Shown here: piece by piece, positions 19,479 to 27,076 of the stretch
How positions within the stretch are numbered: the first letter of the stretch is position 1
How the letters are laid out: the number at the start of each line of letters is the position of its first letter
NCBI RefSeq assembly: GCF_001693775.2
Contig: NZ_MBEW02000006.1
Span: 56,675 to 120,674 of the forward strand
Reading direction: 5' to 3'
From: Criibacterium bergeronii
Lineage (GTDB): Bacteria; Bacillota; Clostridia; Peptostreptococcales; Filifactoraceae
DNA length: 64,000 bases
Program-made: the position numbers and the translations under genes
The notes under the pieces: model-generated
The model's input: only the letters and a program-made list of their open reading frames with translations
Told to the model about the DNA's origin: nothing
The model's database searches: none

Positions 19479-19865
19479 ATGTTAAAAACAAACAATATCA
19501 AAAAAATCACAGCTATGCTTACAGTATTTTTCTTAGTGTTCAGTATCACAGCTTGCGGTGGCAAAAAAGTAGCACCTGAAGTAGGCAAGTACAAGGCAAT
19601 CAGTGTAGAAGAAGGTGGAACAAAGATAGAGGGAGAGACTCTTGAGTCACTTGGTATGGACGTTACATTAGAGCTTAAAGAAGATGGTACAGGCACTATG
19701 AACTTTGGTGGTGAAGAAGGTCCTGTAGAATGGAAGGACGGCAAGATTATTGACAAATCAAGTGGAGAAACAACAGAAATAAAATACATACTTAAAGACA
19801 ATACGATTACGTTGAGTGAGGACACAATGTCAATTGTTCTTGAAAAACAAAAAGAAAGTAAATAA
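19479..19865 (+). CDS. small lipoprotein, function unknown
   Basis: This 128-residue protein has a lipoprotein signal (MLKTNNIKKITAMLTVFF, then the lipobox SITAC with Cys at about 26). The mature part is a compact beta-rich domain with the pattern GKYKAISVEEGG, LELKEDGTGTMNFGG and VEWKDGKII. This resembles the small lipoproteins of Firmicutes that repeat a lipocalin-like strand pattern, but no function can be named. The start has TTAGGAGG upstream. It is followed 48 bases later by another lipoprotein gene, likely in the same transcript. Confidence 0.7.
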   Translation: MLKTNNIKKITAMLTVFFLVFSITACGGKKVAPEVGKYKAISVEEGGTKIEGETLESLGMDVTLELKEDGTGTMNFGGEEGPVEWKDGKIIDKSSGETTEIKYILKDNTITLSEDTMSIVLEKQKESK

Positions 19866-19913
19866 CACTTCAGTTTAATTTTAGTATTATGTTTTAAAAG
19901 GGTGTGATAAGAA

Positions 19914-20378
19914 ATGAAAAATAGTTTGATAAAAAGTATAGGGACAGGTGTAGCTGTATTTACTTTGTGCTTGGGATTAGTGGCTTGTGGTGGAAAAGAT
20001 GAAGGAAAAGCACAAGCAGATAAAGCAAAAAGTGAAGCAGATAAGCCTAAGTATGAGCTTAAATATGAGTCAACAGAAGAGCAAAAAATGTCAGAAGAAA
20101 AGGTTGAAAAAGCTTCGTTATCAAAATTTATAAATGAAACACTTGAAGGAAACACATTATTTCTGCCGGGAAAAGAACCCGGAGGAAATTTGACATATGA
20201 AGATTGTGTAGCTAAGATAGGTAAAGACGCAAATACTTATTTTTATGATGATATGGCTGAACGTAGAAATTACCTATGGTTAGCATCTGATGATGATACA
20301 GCACAACTACTTTTGGGATTTAAAAAAGATAACGATAAATGGCTTTTGAGTATGGCAGGGTCAACAAATTTGAATTAG
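19914..20378 (+). CDS. lipoprotein, function unknown
   Basis: This 154-residue protein has a lipobox (LGLVACGG, Cys at about 25), a charged Lys/Ala/Glu linker (about 28-65) and then a globular domain (NTLFLPGKEPGGNLTYEDC and NYLWLASDDDTAQLLLGFKK). It is probably membrane-attached and faces outward. Weak GTGTGATAAG precedes the ATG. A strong terminator ends the pair. No family recognised. Confidence 0.7.
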   Translation: MKNSLIKSIGTGVAVFTLCLGLVACGGKDEGKAQADKAKSEADKPKYELKYESTEEQKMSEEKVEKASLSKFINETLEGNTLFLPGKEPGGNLTYEDCVAKIGKDANTYFYDDMAERRNYLWLASDDDTAQLLLGFKKDNDKWLLSMAGSTNLN

Positions 20379-20432
20379 GTTTATGTAGGAGCAGATTTAT
20401 ATTTTTGTCATACATCCTCTAAATATAATAAT

Positions 20433-20476
20433 ACAAGCTAAAAGCCTCCAAATTTTATGGGGGCTTTTAGCTTGTT
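20433..20476 (+). terminator. terminator after the lipoprotein pair
   Basis: A 14-bp perfect stem (ACAAGCTAAAAGCC at 20433-20446 with its complement at 20462-20475) ends in TTTGAT. The stem is long enough to act in both directions. Confidence 0.75.
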
Positions 20477-20600
20477 TGATATTAGTTAAGAAAAGGTATT
20501 TAGCAAAAATTCTTGTCTCCAATAAACATATTTAAATGGTTGTCTGTATTCGAAATAACAAATGTTATGGCGACTAAGAAGTTTTTTTGAAAAAAGGTGC

Positions 20601-20628
20601 TTGACAAAATAAATTAATGCTGTATAAT
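20601..20628 (+). promoter_or_regulatory. sigma-A promoter of the T-box leader
   Basis: TTGACA (20601-20606) and TATAAT (20623-20628) are both consensus, with a 16-base spacer. Confidence 0.85.
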
Positions 20629-20639
20629 AAGTTTCAATA

Positions 20640-20940
20640 ATTTTTAAATTGATGAAAAACTTAATAAAATACTAGGATAAGATGAGTAGCAAAAAATAGT
20701 TTTTACAGAGAAGACCGGTAGGTGAGAGGGTCAAGGCGATGTTTTTGTGAATATGGTCTTTGAGTTTATAGGAGTGAGCATAGGTTTGTTAGCTCCTATC
20801 GGGAGTCTTTCCGTTATCAAGAGAGGACTGTGATGGCAGTTACAATGAGGGGATATTTGCACCATAATATCCTAAACTAAGGTGGTACCACGTATGATAA
20901 TACGTCCTTATGTGTTTAATTACACATAAGGACTTTTTTT
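20640..20940 (+). ncRNA. T-box riboswitch leader
   Basis: This leader senses the charging state of a tRNA and lets transcription continue when the tRNA is uncharged. The T-box sequence AAGGTGGTACCACG (20879-20892) is followed by an 11-bp terminator stem (20904-20914 with 20923-20933) and seven T. Stem I has AAGAT (20679-20683) pairing with GTCTT (20756-20760) and CAAAAA (20690-20695) pairing with TTTTTG (20742-20747), which leaves a specifier loop with AGTAG on one side and TGAATATG on the other. Reading GAA-NNN-purine gives UAU (Tyr, 20752-20754). A one-base shift gives AUG (Met), which would suit the downstream MetNIQ-type genes. Confidence 0.93.
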
Positions 20941-21021
20941 ATACTTAAATTTAAGACGCAACAAGCAAAAAAATCTATATTTCCAATTTATTAGAAAAAT
21001 TTAAAAAATTGAGGTGATTAA

Positions 21022-22023
21022 ATGATAAGTTTAGAAAACATAACAGTAGAATTTGAAAGAAATAAAAAAATTACAAAGGCACTCAAGAAGGTTAGCCTAA
21101 AAGTAGAAAAGGGAGATATCTACGGCATAGTTGGCTACTCAGGAGCTGGAAAGTCTACGCTGGTAAGATGTATAAACCTTCTGCAAAGACCTACCACAGG
21201 AAAAGTTTTTGTTGGAGAAGATGAGCTAACTGCTATGGACGACAAAAAAATTAGAACTATAAGAAAAAAAATAGGTATGATATTTCAGCATTTTAATCTG
21301 ATGAATGCAAGGACAGTTTTTGAAAATGTCTATTACCCTTTAAGAAAGCTAGACATACCAAAAGAAGAAAAAATAAAAAGAGTAAACAATCTACTAGAAA
21401 TGGTAGAAATTTCAAGCAAGGCAACTGCCTACCCAAAGGAGCTTAGTGGTGGACAAAAGCAAAGAGTAGCTATAGCTAGAGCCTTAGCTACACAACCTGA
21501 TGTACTGCTTTGTGATGAGGCTACCTCAGCTTTAGACCCAAAAACTACAAAATCAATTTTAGACCTACTAAAAAAAGTAAATGAAAGTTTAGGCATAACA
21601 ATAGTGATAATTACTCACGAAATGCAGGTTGTAAAGGCAATATGCAACAAATGCTCACTTATGCAAGAGGGAAATATAGTGGAAACAGGAGACACTATAG
21701 ATATTTTTACAAATCCAAAAAATGACATTACAAAAGAATTTATAGATGCGGCACTTCATAAATTGGAAAGTGTAGTAAAACTAAAATCCGCTATGCCGGA
21801 CAAACTGCTTTATCTATTACAGTTTGTGGGAGAAGTTACTTACAAGCCTTTTATGATAGAAATATACAAAAAATTTGGAGTAGAGACAAATATTTTGATA
21901 GCAGACATAAATTATATACAAGGTGTACCGCTTGGCAGTCTCATTGTAAGGTTTGACGGGGAACAAATAGACAGTGCTATTGATTATCTAAATAATAATA
22001 AAATAAGAACGGAGGTGGTTTAG
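21022..22023 (+). CDS. metN: ABC transporter ATP-binding protein, MetN type
   Basis: The ATPase of a methionine-type (MetNIQ) importer, 333 residues. Walker A is GYSGAGKST (about 38), the signature is LSGGQKQRVAIARAL (about 140), Walker B is VLLCDEATSALDP, and the H-loop is in ITHEM. The C-terminal 80 residues are a NIL domain, the regulatory substrate-binding domain of MetN proteins. The start has GAGGTGAT upstream. It is the first gene under the T-box. The MetNIQ family also moves other amino acids, so the substrate is not proved. Confidence 0.88.
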   Translation: MISLENITVEFERNKKITKALKKVSLKVEKGDIYGIVGYSGAGKSTLVRCINLLQRPTTGKVFVGEDELTAMDDKKIRTIRKKIGMIFQHFNLMNARTVFENVYYPLRKLDIPKEEKIKRVNNLLEMVEISSKATAYPKELSGGQKQRVAIARALATQPDVLLCDEATSALDPKTTKSILDLLKKVNESLGITIVIITHEMQVVKAICNKCSLMQEGNIVETGDTIDIFTNPKNDITKEFIDAALHKLESVVKLKSAMPDKLLYLLQFVGEVTYKPFMIEIYKKFGVETNILIADINYIQGVPLGSLIVRFDGEQIDSAIDYLNNNKIRTEVV

Positions 22024-22683
22024 ATGTTTAAAAATGCTATATCTTTAGGTAATGAATGGTTAGTAGAAACTGTAAACACACTTTATATGACATTTTTCAC
22101 AGCAATAATAGCAGGAATAATTGGACTTGTAATAGGAATAATACTTGTAGTAACAACTGATGGGGGCATTTTAGAAAATAAACTTGCAAATTCAATTTTG
22201 GATAAATTGATTAATTTTATGAGGAGCATACCATTTATAGTGTTACTTGCAATTATTGCCCCACTTACAAAAGAAATTGTCGGCACACGCATAGGAGAAA
22301 GGGCGGCAATAGTGCCACTGGTTTTTGGTACATTTCCATTTTTTGCCAAGCAAGTGGAAAATGCACTAATACAAGTAGACAAAGGCATAGTTGAGGCATC
22401 TGAAAGTATGGGCGACTCACCATTTGAGATTATAACAGGAGTTTACCTAAAAGAGGGTTTACCATCACTGATAAGGGTATCAGCTATAACATTGATATCT
22501 TTAGTCGGACTTACTGCTATGGCTGGAGCTATAGGAGCAGGCGGACTTGGTAAGGTAGCTATATCACAAGGATATAATAGGTATAAAGACGACATTACTA
22601 TAGTTGCTACACTAATTATTTTGGCAATAGTATATGCAATTCAAGGAGTTTCAAATATTTTGATAAAGAAAGTAAATCATTAA
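22024..22683 (+). CDS. metI: ABC transporter permease, MetI type
   Basis: This 219-residue membrane protein has about five helices and forms the channel of the MetNIQ importer. The EAA-loop motif that docks on the ATPase is EASESMGDSPFEII (about 122), followed by the typical RVSAITLISLVGLTAMAGAI segment. Its ATG touches the metN stop, with the metN end GGAGGTGG serving as ribosome binding site. Confidence 0.9.
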   Translation: MFKNAISLGNEWLVETVNTLYMTFFTAIIAGIIGLVIGIILVVTTDGGILENKLANSILDKLINFMRSIPFIVLLAIIAPLTKEIVGTRIGERAAIVPLVFGTFPFFAKQVENALIQVDKGIVEASESMGDSPFEIITGVYLKEGLPSLIRVSAITLISLVGLTAMAGAIGAGGLGKVAISQGYNRYKDDITIVATLIILAIVYAIQGVSNILIKKVNH

Positions 22684-22703
22684 TAAAAAATAAGGAGAAA
22701 AAA

Positions 22704-23540
22704 ATGAAAAAATTATTTAAACTATTAACAATCGTACTGACAATATCACTGCTTGCAGCTTGCACAGGAGAAAAAAAGACTGCCGGACTACCGGAAAATC
22801 TTGGTACTAAAGACAATCCGGTAAAAATAGGAGTAGTAGGCGAAGACACGGAGGTTTGGGATGGAGTAATAGCAAGACTTCAAGAACAAGACATATATGC
22901 TGAGCTAGTGACATTTACAGATTATAATCAGCCAAATGAGGCATTATTGTCAGGAGACTTACAGCTAAATTCATTTCAACATCAAAGATTTTTAGATAAT
23001 TTTAATAAAGAAAAAGGTTCAAATATAGTTTCTATAGGAGATACAGTGCTTGCACCATTGGGATTATATTCATCAAAAATTAAAGATGTATCAGAAATAA
23101 AAAATGGCGACCGCATAGCAATACCAGATGACGTATCAAATGGCTCAAGAGCATTAATATTACTACAAACAGCAGGACTAATAAAAGTAAATGGGCAAGC
23201 AGGAGACGACCTTACAAAGGACGATATCACAGAAAATCCACTAAACCTAGAAATTATTGCCTTAGACGCATCACAAACAGCAAGAAGTCTTGATGACGTG
23301 ACAGCAGCAGCAATAAATAACGGAATGGCAATAGATGCAGGCTATATACCTACAAAAGACTCATTTTTCTTAGAACCGGTAGACGACAACTCAAAACCAT
23401 ATATCAACATCATTGCAACAAAAGAAGAAAATAAAGACAATGAAGTTTTAAAAAAAATAGCCCAAGCATATCAGACTGATGAAACAGCCAAAGCTATTGA
23501 TGAAACAACAAAAGGTTCATCAATTCCTGCTTGGAAATAA
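22704..23540 (+). CDS. metQ: substrate-binding lipoprotein, MetQ/NlpA type
   Basis: This 278-residue lipoprotein (lipobox LLAAC, Cys at about 20) captures the substrate for MetN-MetI at the cell surface. The family pattern is visible: VKIGVVGEDTEVWDGV, then VTFTDYNQPNEALLSGDLQL with NSFQHQRFLDNF, and the GDRIAIPDDVSNGSRALILL segment. It lies 20 bases after metI and is preceded by AAGGAG. A small GC-rich palindrome follows the stop. Confidence 0.9.
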   Translation: MKKLFKLLTIVLTISLLAACTGEKKTAGLPENLGTKDNPVKIGVVGEDTEVWDGVIARLQEQDIYAELVTFTDYNQPNEALLSGDLQLNSFQHQRFLDNFNKEKGSNIVSIGDTVLAPLGLYSSKIKDVSEIKNGDRIAIPDDVSNGSRALILLQTAGLIKVNGQAGDDLTKDDITENPLNLEIIALDASQTARSLDDVTAAAINNGMAIDAGYIPTKDSFFLEPVDDNSKPYINIIATKEENKDNEVLKKIAQAYQTDETAKAIDETTKGSSIPAWK

Positions 23541-23548
23541 GACAAATT

Positions 23549-23567
23549 GGGCGGACAAAGTTCGCCC
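23549..23567. repeat. GGGCGAAC palindrome, copy 1
   Basis: GGGCGGAC-aaa-GTTCGCCC is a small hairpin with one G-U pair, standing 9 bases after the metQ stop. It is related to the copies at 40985, 42340 and 42946. It is GC-rich in an AT-rich setting. Confidence 0.55.
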
Positions 23568-23611
23568 GTATAGATAATATTTTGATATTTTATTAGTAAG
23601 GGGCTGAAAAA

Positions 23612-24061
23612 TTGAATATAAGTGAAGAAGTAGAAAAAATATATCCATTCCTAGTGTCGACTAGAAAATATTTGCATGAGCATCCGGAAAGCTCACTAAA
23701 AGAATATGAAACCTCAAAATTTATCAAACAAGAACTTGATAGGATAAATATTGATTATGTAACAGTCGGTGAGACGGGAGTATTAGCAGAAATAAAAGGC
23801 AAAAATGCAGGAAAAACAATATTTTTAAGAGCCGATATGGACGCACTTGAAATGAATGATGCCAAAGACGCAGATTATAAGTCAAAAAATCAAGGACTAA
23901 ATCATGCCTGCGGACATGATGCACACACAGCAGCACTTCTAGGAGCCACAAAAATATTAGCTATTTAACCGGCACATAGCGAAAAGTTCGACATAGACGA
24001 AGAAGCACTAAAAATAGCCTGCCAATTTCACATAAACGTGGCATTGGAATATCTAAAATAA
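23612..24061 (+). pseudogene. M20 family peptidase/amidohydrolase with internal deletion
   Basis: The N-terminal 118 residues (TTG start at 23612 after AAGGGGCTG) are a normal start of an M20 amidohydrolase, with the metal motifs RADMDAL (about 72) and NHACGHDAHTAALLG (about 97). An in-frame TAA follows, and the same frame then reads PAHSEKFDIDEEALKIACQF and ends in ALEYLK, the typical C-terminal end of the family. About 250 central residues, including the dimerisation domain and remaining metal ligands, are gone. A T-box-driven MetNIQ importer followed by an M20 peptidase suggests an original role in taking up and hydrolysing an N-acyl amino acid or dipeptide. Confidence 0.8.
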
Positions 24062-24100
24062 TTAAATATGATAGACATTAGTAGCTTTTTAGCAAAGATT

Positions 24101-24147
24101 AAAAGTAAGAAAATGCCAAGTATATTTCTTTACATTTTCTTACTTTT
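24101..24147. promoter_or_regulatory. 15-bp inverted repeat upstream of relB
   Basis: AAAAGTAAGAAAATG (24101-24115) is repeated perfectly inverted at 24133-24147, with a 17-base spacer, followed by T-rich sequence and TATAAT (24152 region). It can be a terminator for the pseudogene, an operator for the toxin-antitoxin pair, or both. Confidence 0.45.
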
Positions 24148-24178
24148 ATTTTATAATAAGAAAAAAAGGGGTGATTTT

Positions 24179-24442
24179 ATGTCTAAAACAGTTAATGTGA
24201 ATTTTAAATTAAATGAAGATGTCAAAAAAATGATGGAACAAGCTTGTGATGAACTTGGACTATCAATGAGTGCAGCATTTACAATCTTTGCAAAAAAAGT
24301 AGGTAGAGAAAAAAGAATTCCATTCGAAATTAGTGTAGACCCATTTTATTCTGAAGGAAATATATCTTATCTAGAAAAGAAATATTCTGACTATAAGTCC
24401 GGGAAATTAAATTTTTCAACTCATGATATAATACAGGACTAG
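24179..24442 (+). CDS. RelB/DinJ family antitoxin
   Basis: This 87-residue antitoxin has an N-terminal ribbon-helix-helix domain (KTVNVNFKLNEDVKKMMEQ, LSMSAAFTIFAKKVGREKRI) and a C-terminal toxin-binding tail (NPFYSE-like DPFYSEGNISYLEKK). The ATG at 24179 with AAAAGGGGTG upstream is preferred over the upstream in-frame ATG at 24068, whose extension has no ribosome binding site and runs through the inverted repeat. It sits 3 bases before the toxin reading frame, the usual order. Proteins of this type normally bind DNA at their own promoter. Confidence 0.85.
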   Translation: MSKTVNVNFKLNEDVKKMMEQACDELGLSMSAAFTIFAKKVGREKRIPFEISVDPFYSEGNISYLEKKYSDYKSGKLNFSTHDIIQD

Positions 24443-24445
24443 TAT

Positions 24446-24715
24446 ATGGAAGCTAAAATAATAAAATGAGATTTTGATGCGTGAGAAGATTATTTGTATT
24501 GGCAAGCTCAAGATAAAAAAATTTTAAAAAAAATAAATAGTTTGATAAAAGATATATCTAGGCATCCGTTTGAGGGAATAGGAAAACCTGAGCCACTAAA
24601 GGAAAATCTTGCAGGACTATGGAGCAGAAGAATAAATGATGAGCATAGACTGGTATATCTTATAGAAAAAGATAGTATATTGATATTTGCATGAAAAGGA
24701 CACTATACTAAATAA
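24446..24715 (+). pseudogene. Txe/YoeB family toxin frame with three in-frame TGA codons
   Basis: From the ATG at 24446 to TAA at 24713-24715 the frame encodes a full-length 89-residue YoeB-type mRNA interferase, except for TGA at 24467, 24482 and 24692. The first two fall where E. coli YoeB has its conserved Trp residues (LIW and SWDDYLYWQ; here IIK-TGA-DFDA-TGA-EDYLYWQ). The third is just before the catalytic end KGHY, at a Cys/other position. The remaining catalytic residues are present (KPEPLK Glu, EHRLVY Arg, GHY His-Tyr). Other Trp codons (YWQ, LWSRR) are TGG. Under the standard code no active toxin is made. Confidence 0.85.
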
Positions 24716-24725
24716 ATTCAAAAGT

Positions 24726-24752
24726 CTACTAGCCTAGCTAGTAGGCTTTTTA
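24726..24752 (+). terminator. terminator of the toxin-antitoxin pair
   Basis: An 8-bp stem CTACTAGC/GCTAGTAG (24726-24733 with 24737-24744) is followed by GCTTTTT. Confidence 0.75.
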
Positions 24753-24883
24753 AATAATTAGCATAAACTTACAAAATTGTAAGCTAAATTTCCATGTTTG
24801 TAAGGTTAAATAAAGGCATAAAATAAAAATCTGAAATATAATAAAATCATTAAAAATTATATAGAGCAATAAAAGGGAAAAAA

Positions 24884-26131
24884 ATGTTAAAATGGATTAA
24901 AAGAATATTTATTGTAACGTTAATTTTAATAGTATCATTAATTTGCATAGCTTTGTTTTACATAAATAAGCAAAATCAGAGCATTTTAAAAACTAAGTTG
25001 GAAGTTAATCAAGATATACAAAATAAAGTCGCAAGCATAGCAAAAAAAACAAAAGACTTTAAAATAGAAAAAACCTACAAAATAGTAGGCTTAGGGGAGT
25101 ATTCACATGGCAATAGTAAGACACAAAAATTAAGAAAAGAAATTGCCCAAAAGTTATATGAAAAAGGCGAACTAAGTTCAATAGTATTGGAGATACCATA
25201 TGTAGATGGAAAAAGAGTCAATGAGTATATACATGGAAAATCTGATAAAACTATAGACGAAATTATGCAGGATTTTACCTATTTCTTATATCAAACTCAA
25301 GAAATGAAAGATTTATTTTTATGGCTTAAACAGATAAATGACAGTGGAGCAAATATCAGCTTTTATGGAATAGATATACAACAATGGGACAGACCAAAGG
25401 ACGAATTAAATAAAACACTAGCAAAACTAATCGTAAATAAAAAAATTGATGTAAAAGACATAAATGTTATAAAAGAAATAAGAAATTTATTAGCTCAAAA
25501 AGCTTTAGGAGAAGAAAAAACAAGTATAATGCTAAATCTAAAAGTACTTGAGCAAGAAATAAATTATGAGCCTACATTAGAGCAGACATCTAATGTGAAT
25601 TATACTACAGATTCAGCAAATTTTAGAGATAAAGCCATGGCAGAAAACGCAATGTATATCCAAAATGAGGAAGGTAAGACAATCTTACTTTTAGGACATA
25701 ATGCTCATATATCAAGGGAAAGCAAAATGCAAAAGACCATGGGCGGCTTTATAAAAGAAAAACTTGGAAATGCTTACTATAGCATAGGTACGCAGGCAAA
25801 AGTGACCTCATTTATGGCAAGAGATACACAAATGGATTTTACTTCTAAGAAATCACATAACATCGAGCAATTTTCACTTAAAGATAAATCAGAATTTATA
25901 AAAGCATTTGGTAAAGTTAAAGGAGACAGTGTAATTTCCTTTGATAACTTGCCAAAAGAAGTTTTAGATTTTTACAATCAAGACCATGCAATGCTAAGCG
26001 TTGGAGCTACATTTGGAATAATCCAAAAGATTTTTTATATGGGGCATTATATATCTGTAAATCCAGTTTTAGCCTACGATGTGGTTTATGTTTTTGAGCA
26101 AGACGAGCCATATAAATTTATAGATAATTAA
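24884..26131 (+). CDS. membrane-anchored erythromycin esterase family protein
   Basis: This 415-residue protein has an uncleaved N-terminal membrane anchor (IFIVTLILIVSLICIALFYI) and an extracellular Ere-type hydrolase domain. Family motifs are present: GLGEYSHGNSK (catalytic-type GExxHG), the VLEIPYVDG segment, the YGIDIQQW segment and GHNAHISRE (family HNGHV). Ere enzymes open macrolide lactones, but many chromosomal homologues act on unknown substrates, and an external anchored form is unusual for a resistance enzyme. AAAAGGG precedes the ATG. The gene stands alone. Confidence 0.75.
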   Translation: MLKWIKRIFIVTLILIVSLICIALFYINKQNQSILKTKLEVNQDIQNKVASIAKKTKDFKIEKTYKIVGLGEYSHGNSKTQKLRKEIAQKLYEKGELSSIVLEIPYVDGKRVNEYIHGKSDKTIDEIMQDFTYFLYQTQEMKDLFLWLKQINDSGANISFYGIDIQQWDRPKDELNKTLAKLIVNKKIDVKDINVIKEIRNLLAQKALGEEKTSIMLNLKVLEQEINYEPTLEQTSNVNYTTDSANFRDKAMAENAMYIQNEEGKTILLLGHNAHISRESKMQKTMGGFIKEKLGNAYYSIGTQAKVTSFMARDTQMDFTSKKSHNIEQFSLKDKSEFIKAFGKVKGDSVISFDNLPKEVLDFYNQDHAMLSVGATFGIIQKIFYMGHYISVNPVLAYDVVYVFEQDEPYKFIDN

Positions 26132-26531
26132 AGATAAAAAATAAAAATTAATTATATTTTGGAAAAACCGGTAATTTTAATTAAGTTTACGGGTTAATAG
26201 TTTATTATTAACTTATAAATTGGATAAACTAAAATTTATGATAAATAAAAAGTATACAATGAAATTCATACCTAAACCAAGGTTATTAGGTTAAGAGAGT
26301 GACTAATTTTTTGGCTCAAATACTCTTACGAAATTAAAATTATTAAAGAAAGAATTATATTTTTGTTTCACTAGCTCCGGTAATACAATTCGATGAAGAT
26401 ACCTAGCCTTTATTCAACAATTTAATTACAGTCTAGTATTGGTACTATATAATAAAAACTAATTGCTGAAATATAAAAACTGCTTCAAAACGAATGTTGT
26501 GAGCAGTTTTTACTATTTTTATATTAGATTT
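26132..26531. other. gene-free AT-rich stretch with one terminator
   Basis: No convincing gene is seen. A hairpin AAAACTGCT/AGCAGTTTT (26476-26484 with 26502-26510) with a following T-rich run is the only clear signal; it resembles the jag terminator arms. The rest is AT-rich with short inverted repeats. Confidence 0.5.
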
Positions 26532-26729
26532 TTATGCTAAAGCCACGTCAACGTGCTGTATTGTACCGGCTTGTCAGTTTTCTTTCAAAAATATGCCAGT
26601 TTTGCGAATTTGTCCTAAATTATCATAAGAATTGTCTCTCAAAGCAAAATCTGCGTCAGCACTACCTAGATATATTGCACCAACTTTAGCATCAGCTAAA
26701 GCTATCAATTTATCAGTGCCATCCTTTGT
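26532..26729 (-). pseudogene. C-terminal remnant of an unknown gene, with in-frame TGA
   Basis: The minus-strand frame reads DGTDKLIALADAKVGAIYLG, then RDNSYDNLGQIRKTGIFLKEN, then TGA (26574-26576), and continues QAGTIQHVDVALA before TAA. The amino-acid pattern is clearly protein-like and continues across the TGA. There is no start; a TAA closes the frame at 26730. Family not recognised. Confidence 0.4.
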
Positions 26730-26852
26730 TTACGATGATATTCTAATCATAATAAAACTATGCATAAGTGTTTTATTTCTTTTCTTACTAAATTATATGT
26801 ATGTAATCTTGAGTTGTCGCACCCAATCTGGCAACAGAAAGGGTGTGTGTTG

Positions 26853-26951
26853 ATGTCTGATATATTAATCTCATTCTTAGTTTCTGTCATGGCAAATGTA
26901 ATTAGCTAATATATTTGCAAATGGTTAGATGGAAACAGTAGCGACAATTAG
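26853..26951 (+). pseudogene. small hydrophobic peptide gene (type I toxin-like), interrupted
   Basis: ATG at 26853 after AGAAAGGGTGTG opens MSDILISFLVSVMANVIS, then TAA (26907-26909), then YICKWLDGNSSDN and TAG. The pattern (hydrophobic helix, YYICKWLD, short polar tail, strong terminator right after) matches a group of about 30-residue peptides I know as common in Clostridia, thought to be type I toxins or membrane-active peptides. The TAA falls where a Tyr codon (TAT or TAC) is expected, so only an 18-residue fragment is made. Confidence 0.5.
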
Positions 26952-26960
26952 CCTAGTTTA

Positions 26961-26994
26961 AAAGCCTACCAGCTGCAACTGGTAGGCTTTTTCG
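26961..26994 (+). terminator. terminator after the small peptide gene
   Basis: A 12-bp perfect stem AAAGCCTACCAG/CTGGTAGGCTTT (26961-26972 with 26979-26990) is followed by TT and TTTCG. Confidence 0.8.
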
Positions 26995-27076
26995 TGTCTC
27001 TATGCAAGAAACTTTTATCTTTTTTAGCTACTTATATTATACTCAAATTTTAGTATAAAATAAAGGTTATTATATC

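Noticed and set aside
20640..20940. SAM (S-box) riboswitch upstream of the MetNIQ-type genes
   Set aside because: The conserved AAGGTGGTACCACG T-box sequence and stem I layout identify a T-box; no S-box core is seen.
24446..24715. Selenocysteine at the TGA codons of the YoeB frame
   Set aside because: Two of the three positions are conserved Trp in the family and no bacterial SECIS-like hairpin is evident right after them.
26632..26853. 73-residue plus-strand frame
   Set aside because: No ribosome binding site, low-complexity sequence, and it overlaps a more protein-like remnant on the minus strand.
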